Below are positions 1 through 5,981 of a stretch of DNA of 10,111 bases, piece by piece. The notes under the pieces are model-generated. The model was not told where the DNA came from. It saw only the letters and a list, made by a program, of their open reading frames with translations, and searched no databases. Within the stretch, counting starts at the first letter, position 1; each line of letters begins with the position of its first letter. Source of the DNA: Candidatus Krumholzibacteriia bacterium (lineage in GTDB: Bacteria > Krumholzibacteriota > Krumholzibacteriia > Krumholzibacteriales > Krumholzibacteriaceae); contig JAQVGR010000030.1 in assembly GCA_028696635.1 (NCBI GenBank), positions 1 through 10,111 on the forward strand, in the 5' to 3' direction. A program made the position numbers and the translations under genes.

Positions 1-1165
1 ATTTCGTGACTCCGTGCAGGTAGTATTCGAAGTCCCCGTGCGTGTCCTCGATCCGCCCCGCGTTGAGGACGGTGATCGCCGGATGGAAGACCCCGCCCAT
101 GTTGTCGAGGCCGGTCTTGATGACGTTGTCGCCGGGGACGAACTGGGGCAGCGCCCTGCGCAGCAGCGGCAGGATGTCGGAGATGTGGTAGGCGGGCAGG
201 GTAGCCAGCGGTACAGAGTTTTTGATGCTGAAGATGCGCACCTGGCCGGGATTGGTGACCCGGCACGCATAGACGAGCGTCTGGGCCTCGCCGAGGTAGA
301 TATGCAGCGAGGGGGCCAGCCGCCGGATGACCTGGGAGAACTCGAGCGCCCCGCCGGTGCGCCCCGGGTTGAGCACGACGATCTGCCCGTCCCGCAGATA
401 GGGGGCGAGGCGCTCGGCCACCTGGCCGTGCGCGGTCGCCGGGACCACGATCATCACGATGTCGGCGCTCTCGAGCGCCTCGGCCGGATCGCATGTGGCC
501 AGCTTCACGGGTGCGAACCCTTCGACCTCGCCTGTCACGTCGATTCCGCCGCGTGCGCGCACAGGCGAGATCCGGTCCGGCCGGCGGCTGAGCAGGGATG
601 CCTGGAAGCCCGAGAGGGACAGGTGGCCCGCCATCGCCATCCCGCCGTGGCCGGCTCCGACGATGCAGAACCGGGGCAGCCCCTCCGCCTCAGGTATCTC
701 GCCGAGGGTCTCCTCGGCGTCCGCGACCTTCTCGATCAGCTCCCCCGCCGACCGGCAGAGGAGCACCTGCTCGAGAAACCCCTTGATCTCGCAGAGCGCG
801 GCGATGCGGCTCAGGAGTCGCAGGTAGAGGGCGTGGGTCTCCGGCGGGCCGAGCAGCACTACGATCAGGTTCGCTCTGTGGCCGTAGGGATCCCACGGGA
901 TCCCTTCGGGGCTGGTGCCCATCGCTATGAGGAGTTGCTTGCAGGCCCCGCTGGTGGCGTGCGGAATGGCGACGTGGTAAGGCCCGACGGGGATCAGCGT
1001 CGCTCCGGCCCGTTCCCGGGAAGCGATGTCCCTGAGCGCCGTCTCGGTATCGACCCCCCTCACCGTGGCCAGGGCCGCCGTCAGATCCGCTATGGCCTGG
1101 TTTTTCCCCGGCGAGGAAAGGTCCGGCACGATCCCTTCGGGAACGATGACCTGGGCTGCCTTCAT
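1..1165 (-). CDS. PTS EIIA domain fused to NAD(P)-dependent opine dehydrogenase (3' end outside window)
   Basis: The frame is open from ATG at 1165 to the left edge (388 codons seen, no stop). The start has a good Shine-Dalgarno, GAGGAG at 1174-1179, 8 nt upstream. Residues about 1-155 match a type-2 (fructose/mannitol/nitrogen) PTS EIIA domain: VAIPHA carries the phospho-acceptor His69, followed by the typical GIPWD segment and an LLSRIAALCEIKGFLEQVLL helix region. Residues about 165-388 match the octopine/nopaline dehydrogenase family: FCIVGAGHGGMAMAGHL has the GxGxxG dinucleotide-binding loop (Gly170, 172, 175), and NMGGVFHPAITVLNAG has the family His-Pro (His361) at the start of the C-terminal domain. 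Opine dehydrogenases reductively join an amino acid to a 2-oxo acid using NAD(P)H. A cytoplasmic enzyme controlled by PTS phosphorylation is inferred. No EI or HPr gene is in the window. Domain calls are firm; the substrate is unknown. Confidence 0.88.
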   Translation of the reverse strand, partial: MKAAQVIVPEGIVPDLSSPGKNQAIADLTAALATVRGVDTETALRDIASRERAGATLIPVGPYHVAIPHATSGACKQLLIAMGTSPEGIPWDPYGHRANLIVVLLGPPETHALYLRLLSRIAALCEIKGFLEQVLLCRSAGELIEKVADAEETLGEIPEAEGLPRFCIVGAGHGGMAMAGHLSLSGFQASLLSRRPDRISPVRARGGIDVTGEVEGFAPVKLATCDPAEALESADIVMIVVPATAHGQVAERLAPYLRDGQIVVLNPGRTGGALEFSQVIRRLAPSLHIYLGEAQTLVYACRVTNPGQVRIFSIKNSVPLATLPAYHISDILPLLRRALPQFVPGDNVIKTGLDNMGGVFHPAITVLNAGRIEDTHGDFEYYLHGVTK

Positions 1166-1173
1166 GATATCGA

Positions 1174-1179
1174 CTCCTC
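1174..1179 (-). promoter_or_regulatory. Ribosome binding site of the EIIA-opine dehydrogenase gene
   Basis: GAGGAG on the minus strand, 8 nt before the ATG at 1165. It fixes the start, because longer readings of this frame have no comparable site. Confidence 0.7.
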
Positions 1180-1260
1180 AAATGAGACGGATGCGAGTCG
1201 TATGGTTTCTGCGATCCCCCCTTCCATATGATACCGTCCGGAACGCCGATCCGCACCCGA

Positions 1261-1288
1261 AAAGTCGTCGGGGTAAAAGTCGTCGGGC
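1261..1288. repeat. Tandem 13-bp direct repeat upstream of a promoter
   Basis: AAAAGTCGTCGGG occurs at 1261-1273 and again at 1276-1288, separated by GT, giving a 15-bp period. The second copy ends 5 nt before the -35 box at 1294. With a start site near 1329 the copies are centred near -62 and -47, typical for a regulator that contacts RNA polymerase. The repeat lies between two divergent genes and could serve either. A chance replication-slippage duplication cannot be excluded. Confidence 0.6.
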
Positions 1289-1293
1289 GCGAT

Positions 1294-1322
1294 TGACAGG
1301 GGGGGGATTTCTGGGTTATAAT
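1294..1322 (+). promoter_or_regulatory. Perfect-consensus sigma-70 promoter for the short sigma-54 activator gene
   Basis: TTGACA at 1294-1299 and TATAAT at 1317-1322 are separated by exactly 17 nt. Both hexamers and the spacing match the housekeeping consensus, so transcription rightward from about 1329 is expected. The only plus-strand gene downstream before 2433 is the activator at 1448. Confidence 0.85.
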
Positions 1323-1352
1323 GGACGACACGAACGATCTGGAACAGGAGGG

Positions 1353-1376
1353 GGGCGATTCCGGCCGCCCTTTTTT
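1353..1376 (+). terminator. Terminator-like hairpin in the leader, with a competing hairpin (possible attenuator)
   Basis: GGGCG (1353-1357) can pair with CGCCC (1366-1370) across an 8-nt loop, directly followed by six T (1371-1376), which is the form of an intrinsic terminator. It lies only about 25 nt after the predicted transcript start. The same right arm, extended to GGCCGCCC (1363-1370), can instead pair with GGGCGGTC (1381-1388): 8 pairs including one G-U, with the T-run in the loop. The two folds exclude each other. The GC-rich context makes chance pairing possible. Confidence 0.45.
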
Positions 1377-1447
1377 ATTGGGGCGGTCCCAGCGGGGCCG
1401 GGGCCGGGATCGCGGGGACCTCTCCCCGCCGGGCGGCAGCGGCGGGC

Positions 1448-2419
1448 ATGCTCACGGGACGGACGCCACAGTTCATCACCCGCGATCGGCGGATGCTCCT
1501 GCTCCTCGAGGAGGTCCGCAGGGCCGCCGCTTCGCCCGTCCCCGTCCTGCTCGCCGGCGAGTCCGGTGTCGGCAAGGAGATCGTCGGCCGCCTGATCCAC
1601 CGCTGGAGCGCCCGCCCGGGACCGTTCGTCGCCGTCAACGCGGCATCGCTCGGCGGAGATCTCGTCGAGAGCGCCCTGTTCGGCCACGCCCGCGGGGCGT
1701 TCACCGGCGCGGTACGCCGCGGCGAGGGGTTCGCGGCCGCGGCCTCGCGCGGCACCCTCTTCCTCGACGAGATCGGCGAGCTCGACGGCGGGGCGCAGTC
1801 CCGATTGCTGCGCTTTCTCGACGACGGCGAGTTCATCCCGGTCGGCGAGACGAGAGCGAGGCGGTCGGACGCCCGGATCGTCGCCGCGACCAACCGCGAT
1901 CTCGCCGCGGCGGCCGGTCGCGGGGAGTTCCGGCCCGACCTCTACTACCGGCTCGCCGGGATCTCCTTTCTCATTCCGCCGCTGCGCGAGCGGCCCGGCG
2001 ACATCGCGCCGATCGCCGACCATATCATCCGGCGGACAGCGGCCGATCTGGGCCTACGCGAGGCGCGGCTCTCCCCGGCCGCCTCGAGGGCCCTGGTCGC
2101 CTGCCGGTGGCCGGGGAACGTGCGCCAGCTGCGCAACGAGCTCGTCGGGGCGATCGTTCGCACGGGAGGCGGCGTCATCGAGGCGAGCGATCTCTCCGCG
2201 GAGGTCGCCGGATGCGCCGCCGGGGGCGCGGAGCCGGCCGCTGCGACCCTCGACGAGCGGATCCGGAACCTCGAACGGCGGGAGATCCTCGAAGCGCTGC
2301 GGCGCACCGCGTCGAACTGCTCGCGCGCGGCCGAGCTTCTCGGCCTGCGGCGCACGACGCTGATCTACCGCATGCGGCGGCACGGGATCGTGCTGCGGGA
2401 GAAGGGCGGCGGTTCGTGA
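1448..2419 (+). CDS. Sigma-54 enhancer-binding protein without a sensor domain (PspF-like)
   Basis: A 323-aa AAA+ activator of sigma-54 RNA polymerase. Walker A GESGVGKE is at 37-44, the sigma-54 contact loop GAFTGA at 83-88, Walker B TLFLDEIGEL at 103-112, arginine-finger candidates Arg162 and Arg168 in FRPDLYYRL, the WPGNVRQL segment at 221-228, and a Fis-type helix-turn-helix at about 287-316 (NCSRAAELLGLRRTTLIYRM). There is no N-terminal response-regulator, GAF or PAS domain, so like PspF (similar length) its activity probably depends on a separate partner protein or on its level. It is divergent from the EIIA-opine dehydrogenase gene and convergent with the adenosine kinase gene (13 nt between stops). 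The ATG at 1448 lacks a clear Shine-Dalgarno; an in-frame ATT at 1358 sits 6 nt after AGGAGG, so the true start is uncertain. The coding sequence is visibly richer in GC than the right-hand block. Confidence 0.92.
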   Translation: MLTGRTPQFITRDRRMLLLLEEVRRAAASPVPVLLAGESGVGKEIVGRLIHRWSARPGPFVAVNAASLGGDLVESALFGHARGAFTGAVRRGEGFAAAASRGTLFLDEIGELDGGAQSRLLRFLDDGEFIPVGETRARRSDARIVAATNRDLAAAAGRGEFRPDLYYRLAGISFLIPPLRERPGDIAPIADHIIRRTAADLGLREARLSPAASRALVACRWPGNVRQLRNELVGAIVRTGGGVIEASDLSAEVAGCAAGGAEPAAATLDERIRNLERREILEALRRTASNCSRAAELLGLRRTTLIYRMRRHGIVLREKGGGS

Positions 2420-2432
2420 ACGCGGCCGGCGC

Positions 2433-2915
2433 CTAGAGCTTGTACCCGAACTTGCGCAGGATGTCGTGGCGCCACTGCTTCCCCTCGTCGTCCTCGACGC
2501 CCCGGGGCTTCGAGCCGTCGATCACGCCGAGGATGCCGCGTCCCTGCTTCGATTCGGCGACGATCACCTCGGTCGGGTTGGCGGTGGCGCAGATGATCCG
2601 GCAGACCTCGGGTACCTGCTTGATCGCGTTGAGTATGTTGATGGGGAATGCGTTCTTCATGAAGATGATGAACGAGTGCCCCGCGCCTATCGCGGCGGCG
2701 TTGCTGCGGGCGAGGTCGATCATCTCCTCGTCGTTCCCCGAGAACCGGATGAGGCAGTCCCCCGAGGCCTCGCAGAAGGCGACGCCGAACCTGATCCCCT
2801 GCGCGCCGGCGATCGCCGCCTCGTGCAGGTCCTCGACCGTCTTGATGAAATGGGACTGGCCGAGGATGAAGTTGACCTCGGCGGGTTTCTCGATCTTCAC
2901 CGTCTTGAGCTCCAT
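2433..2915 (-). CDS. Adenosine-specific kinase (COG1839 / Ado_kin family)
   Basis: 160 aa from ATG at 2915, preceded by AGGGAGGG (2921-2928) 5 nt upstream; a GTG at 2921 would add two residues but overlaps that site. The sequence matches the small adenosine-specific kinase family throughout: VNFILGQSHFIKTVEDLHEA at 14-33, RFGVAFCEASGD at 42-53, RFSGNDEEM at 57-65, NAAAIGAGHSFIIFMKNAFP at 72-91, CRIICATANPTEVIVAES at 105-122 and GRGILGVIDG at 125-134. From memory of the family, a Pyrobaculum member was crystallised and described as adenosine specific; the physiological role is poorly known. The protein should be cytosolic. It is the last gene of the probable minus-strand operon, 67 nt after the deacetylase gene. 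Family assignment is firm; the reaction is inherited from the family name. Confidence 0.9.
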   Translation of the reverse strand: MELKTVKIEKPAEVNFILGQSHFIKTVEDLHEAAIAGAQGIRFGVAFCEASGDCLIRFSGNDEEMIDLARSNAAAIGAGHSFIIFMKNAFPINILNAIKQVPEVCRIICATANPTEVIVAESKQGRGILGVIDGSKPRGVEDDEGKQWRHDILRKFGYKL

Positions 2916-2982
2916 GGTCACCCTCCCTGGAAGGCGCTCCCGCGGCTGACGACGGCGGGGCCGGGCGCCGCGGGCCGTCCGG

Positions 2983-4107
2983 TCAGAGATCGCCCCAGTA
3001 CGGCCTCAGTTCGCGCTTGAGCTGTTCGAGGGTCCTCAGCATGGCATCCCTGATCGAATCGGCGTTCCACCGGTTACCATACTCCCGGCCGTCGGGGAGT
3101 GCAATATCGATCGGCAGGCCGAGGGTCCCGCGCACGATGGCGAGCCAGCCCTCCGTGATGCGGGAGCCGTATCCGCTGAGGAAGAGATCGGCCAGGGGGA
3201 TCCCCCTGTCGCGCGCCGCCGCGGCGATCGTCCCGGTCATCAGGGAGAGGCCATCGAGGGACAGGCCCAGGTCGGTGAGGATATCGTCCTTGAGGGGGTC
3301 GCTTCCCCCGTTTCGGATGATGAGCCGGGGGGAGAAGCGGTCTATCAGCGGTATCACGATCTCCCTGATCGCGATCCGGAACTCGCTGTCGCCGGCGCGC
3401 ACCGGCATCGGGACGTTCACGGTGAACCCCTTCCCCTCGCCCTTGCCGACCTGCGTCACGAACCCCGTCCCGGGGTAGAGGGTCATCGGGTCCTGGTGGA
3501 GCGAGACGAACAGGACCCGCGGGTCCTCGTAGAAGATGTCCATCGTCCCGTTCCCCTGGTGGGCGTCCGTGTCTATCACCATTACCCGCTCGATCCCGCT
3601 CTGGAGCAGGTGCAGTGCTGCGACGGCCACGTCGTTGAAGATGCAGAACCCCTCGCCGTAGTCGCGTCCGGCGTGATGCAGCCCGCCGAAGCTCAGCGCG
3701 AGGCCGTGCCGGCGCGCGGCGGTGACCGCCCCGACCGAAGCCCCGACGATCATCCGCGCCGCCTCCACCGAGCCGGGCATCACGCGGGTGTCGACGGAGA
3801 GGTACCCGCTCCGGCGCTCGAGCGCGCGGACCATCTCGATGTACGAAAGCGAGTGGGCGAGTCCGATCAGGTCGTCCCCCGCGGGAGAGGGCTCGGTGAC
3901 GGTCAGGCGCGAGAGGATATCGGGATACCCCTCGATCGCCGCCATGAACCGGGTGAACCGCTCGCCGCTGAAGGGATGTCCCTCGCCGAAGTCGTACGCG
4001 GCCAGGGCGGGATGATACATCAGGGGGACGGGCGCGGGACGAGGCTCGGCCGCCGCCGACCGGTCCGCGCTCCGGGGACCGCTACTTCCGGTGGTTGTTG
4101 AGCCCAT
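2983..4107 (-). CDS. Histone deacetylase / AcuC-family deacetylase, class IV-like motif
   Basis: Zn-dependent amidohydrolase of the arginase/deacetylase fold. Using the 374-aa reading, GLHHAG holds the paired active-site His144 and His145, GEGFCIFNDVAVAA is at 151-164, VIDTDAHQGNGT gives metal ligands Asp181 and His183, NGGSDPLKDD gives the third ligand Asp270, and SGYGS holds the transition-state Tyr313. The active site looks complete. DxDAHQGNG, with Gln in place of the usual second His, resembles class IV (HDAC11-like) members. Bacterial relatives remove acyl groups from protein lysines, acetylpolyamines or small amides; the substrate here is unknown. The start is uncertain: ATG at 4107 overlaps the upstream EBP gene by 26 nt and adds a low-complexity 29-residue leader, while ATG at 4020 begins just before the conserved MYHPALAAYDFGEGHP and gives 345 aa, but has no visible Shine-Dalgarno. 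It is the second gene of the probable operon. Confidence 0.9.
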   Translation of the reverse strand: MGSTTTGSSGPRSADRSAAAEPRPAPVPLMYHPALAAYDFGEGHPFSGERFTRFMAAIEGYPDILSRLTVTEPSPAGDDLIGLAHSLSYIEMVRALERRSGYLSVDTRVMPGSVEAARMIVGASVGAVTAARRHGLALSFGGLHHAGRDYGEGFCIFNDVAVAALHLLQSGIERVMVIDTDAHQGNGTMDIFYEDPRVLFVSLHQDPMTLYPGTGFVTQVGKGEGKGFTVNVPMPVRAGDSEFRIAIREIVIPLIDRFSPRLIIRNGGSDPLKDDILTDLGLSLDGLSLMTGTIAAAARDRGIPLADLFLSGYGSRITEGWLAIVRGTLGLPIDIALPDGREYGNRWNADSIRDAMLRTLEQLKRELRPYWGDL

Positions 4108-5731
4108 ACTGCCTGATCTTGTTGTGCAGGTGCTGCCTGGTGACCTCGAGCGACTCGGCGGCGCGCGTGATCTTCCACTCGTTCCGCTCCAGGGCGTCGA
4201 GGATGAACCGTTTCTCCATCACGCGGAGCTTGTCCTTGAGCGATTTTTCGATCTGGGACTCGTCCCGCGCCGGCTCCTGCGCCTCGATCTGCGGGAAATG
4301 CTCCGGCGTCAGCCGCTTCGAATCGCCGCAGGTCGCCAGCGCCCGCTCTATCATGTTCTCCAGTTCCCGCACGTTCCCCGGCCAGGACCCGCTTAGCATC
4401 AGCCGCAGCGCCGCCGGAGATATCTCGATCGCGTCCTTGCCCATCTTCGCCGAGTACTTCTCGAGGAAATGCAGCGCCAGCGGCAGGATATCGTCCTTGC
4501 GCTCGCGCAGCGGCGGGATAGTGATCGGCACGACGTTGAGGCGGTAGAAGAGGTCCTGCCGGAAGCGGCCGCTCTTGATGTCCCCGGCGAGATCGCGGTT
4601 GGTGGCGGCGATCACGCGCACGTCGACGGAGCGGGAGACGTTCTCCCCGACCCGCCTGATCTCGCCCTCCTGCAGAGCGCGCAGCAGCTTCACCTGCAGG
4701 CCCGTAGGCATGTCGCCGATCTCGTCGAGAAAGAGCGTCCCGCCGTTCGCCGTCTCGAACAGCCCCGCCTTGTCGCTCGTCGCCCCCGAGAACGACCCCT
4801 TCTTGTGGCCGAACAGCTCGCTCTCGAGGAGCTCCGCCGGCATCGCCCCGCAGTTGATCGTGACGAGCTGCTTCGTCTTGCGCGGGCTGTTGAAGTGGAT
4901 GGCCCGCGCGATCAGTTCCTTGCCCGTCCCCGTCTCTCCGTGTATCAGGACGGTTGTCTCGAAGGGGGCTATCTTGCCGACCGTGCCGAAGATCTCCTGC
5001 ATCTGCCTGCTCTTGCCGATGATGCCGGAGAACTCGTACTTCTCGGAGAGCTCCGCCTTGAGCTCCTGGTTCTCCCTGGCCAGCCGCTCGCGCGAGAGGA
5101 CGAGCTCGCCGTGCAGGCGGGCGTTCTCGATCGCGATGGCGGCCTGCGCGGCGAAGGCGCCCAGGATCGGCATGTCCTCCTCGGCGATCTCGACGCTCAG
5201 CCGGCTCGCGTCGGTGTATATCACGCCGACGACGCGGTCCTCGACCTTCAGGGGGAGGCAGACGGCCGTCTTGAGCTGCAGATCGAGGACGCTCTTCTGA
5301 TCCTTGAACCTGCTGTTCTTGTTCAGGTCGGAGATGAACAGGGGCTCGCCCTTCTCCGCCACCTCGTCGATGATGCTGGTGCTGACCTCGAAATCCGTCT
5401 CCCCGAGCGGCCGCTCGCGCCGGTCGCGGGCGATGCGGAACTCGAGCTCTCCGCTCCTGCCCCTGAGCATCAGGAACCCGCGGTCGGTGTCGGCGAGCGC
5501 GATGATCGAATCGACGATCTTCGCCAGGAGCTCGTTGAGGTTCAGGGTCGAGTTCATGGAGCGGGTGACGCTGGTGAGCCTCTCGAGCTTCTCGAGCCTC
5601 CGTTCGCTGTTCGCGAGCCGCTCGCCGAGGTCGCGGGAACGCGTGACGGCATCGGATTCCTCGATCCTGCGCAGATCGTTCTCCACGCCGGTGAAGAAAT
5701 CCTGCATCTTTTCCTCTCTTTTCTCTTTCAT
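4082..5731 (-). CDS. GAF-domain sigma-54 enhancer-binding protein
   Basis: 549-aa NtrC-superfamily activator. Order: a charged, probably coiled-coil stretch (about 18-60), a GAF sensor domain (about 62-205, with the CLPLKVEDRVVGVIYTD core), a second coiled-coil linker (about 206-232), the AAA+ domain (Walker A GETGTGKE 265-272; GSFSGA loop 312-317; Walker B TLFLDEIGD 332-340; WPGNVREL 450-457), and a Fis-type helix-turn-helix (about 518-544). It should bind an upstream enhancer and remodel sigma-54 polymerase in response to a small ligand sensed by the GAF domain; the ligand cannot be told. The contact loop is GSFSGA rather than GAFTGA, with Ser for the key Thr. ATG at 5731 has GGAGGT 11 nt upstream; ATG at 5707 (residue 9) has AGAGAGG at the better 5-nt spacing, so the true start may be 5707. 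It is the first gene of the operon with the deacetylase and adenosine kinase. Confidence 0.93.
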   Translation of the reverse strand: MKEKREEKMQDFFTGVENDLRRIEESDAVTRSRDLGERLANSERRLEKLERLTSVTRSMNSTLNLNELLAKIVDSIIALADTDRGFLMLRGRSGELEFRIARDRRERPLGETDFEVSTSIIDEVAEKGEPLFISDLNKNSRFKDQKSVLDLQLKTAVCLPLKVEDRVVGVIYTDASRLSVEIAEEDMPILGAFAAQAAIAIENARLHGELVLSRERLARENQELKAELSEKYEFSGIIGKSRQMQEIFGTVGKIAPFETTVLIHGETGTGKELIARAIHFNSPRKTKQLVTINCGAMPAELLESELFGHKKGSFSGATSDKAGLFETANGGTLFLDEIGDMPTGLQVKLLRALQEGEIRRVGENVSRSVDVRVIAATNRDLAGDIKSGRFRQDLFYRLNVVPITIPPLRERKDDILPLALHFLEKYSAKMGKDAIEISPAALRLMLSGSWPGNVRELENMIERALATCGDSKRLTPEHFPQIEAQEPARDESQIEKSLKDKLRVMEKRFILDALERNEWKITRAAESLEVTRQHLHNKIRQYGLNNHRK

Positions 5732-5884
5732 CGGTCTGGGGCACCTCCCCGGCAGCCGCCGCTTCTTCTGCCGGGCCCCCCGGGTCTCTCCGTGAAGGAG
5801 CGCACCGGAGAAGCCGCGGCGGATGCCGACTGCGTCCAGTCAGCGGGCTTGTATCTCGATCTCGATAATCTACTGGCAGTTATG

Positions 5885-5898
5885 GGATTGCGCAATCC
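5885..5898. repeat. 14-bp perfect palindrome overlapping the sigma-54 -12 element
   Basis: GGATTGCGCAATCC reads the same on both strands and covers the -12 TTGC of the sigma-54 promoter. It could be an operator whose occupant blocks polymerase, or a by-product of the promoter sequence. No second copy was noticed. Confidence 0.4.
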
Positions 5899-5906
5899 GC
5901 GTGCCA
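5891..5906 (-). promoter_or_regulatory. Sigma-54 (-24/-12) promoter for the GAF-EBP / deacetylase / adenosine kinase operon
   Basis: Reading the minus strand from 5906 gives TGGCACGCGGATTGCG, an exact match to the sigma-54 consensus TGGCACG-N4-TTGC, with GG and GC 10 nt apart as required. Transcription would start near 5880, about 150-170 nt before the start of the GAF-EBP gene. No comparably strong sigma-70 promoter was found for this gene, so the activator is probably made from a promoter of the class it activates. Confidence 0.82.
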
Positions 5907-5968
5907 GCCCGTACCCCTTCCGCTGTCGCCATGCAACACATTGTGAAAAAATCGTTTACACCACGACA

Positions 5969-5981
5969 CGGAACGGTTCCG
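5969..5981. promoter_or_regulatory. Candidate enhancer (upstream activator site) for a sigma-54 EBP
   Basis: CGGAACGGTTCCG is a perfect 6-1-6 inverted repeat. It extends to 19 bp (5966-5984) with one mismatched pair. Its centre is about 95 bp upstream of the predicted sigma-54 start site, within the usual distance for dimeric NtrC-type activators. The GAF-EBP encoded downstream is the natural candidate ligand. This is inferred from position and symmetry only. Confidence 0.45.

Noticed and set aside
14..1231. Long open frames on the plus strand opposite the EIIA-opine dehydrogenase gene
   Set aside because: They have no recognisable domain and lie antisense to a frame with two clear domains and a good ribosome binding site; long spurious frames are expected at this GC content.
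1166..1293. Sigma-54 or clear sigma-70 promoter for the EIIA-opine dehydrogenase gene
   Set aside because: A TATCAT -10-like box exists on the minus strand but without a matching -35 at proper spacing, and no GG-N10-GC element near consensus was found.
2420..2432. Terminator between the converging EBP and adenosine kinase genes
   Set aside because: Only 13 nt separate the stops and no hairpin with a T-run is visible for either direction.
1321..2436. 371-codon plus-strand frame overlapping the short EBP, with ATG inside the -10 box
   Set aside because: The start lies inside the promoter -10 element, the product is Arg-rich and motif-free, and the neighbouring frame encodes a complete EBP.
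4020..5744. 574-codon minus-strand frame overlapping the GAF-EBP
   Set aside because: Arg/Gly/Ala-rich translation without motifs, in another frame of a gene with complete GAF, AAA+ and Fis domains.
5875..5893. Sigma-54-like TGGCAG...TTGC on the plus strand
   Set aside because: The GG and GC pairs are 13 nt apart instead of 10, which sigma-54 does not tolerate; the correct match is on the minus strand at 5891-5906.
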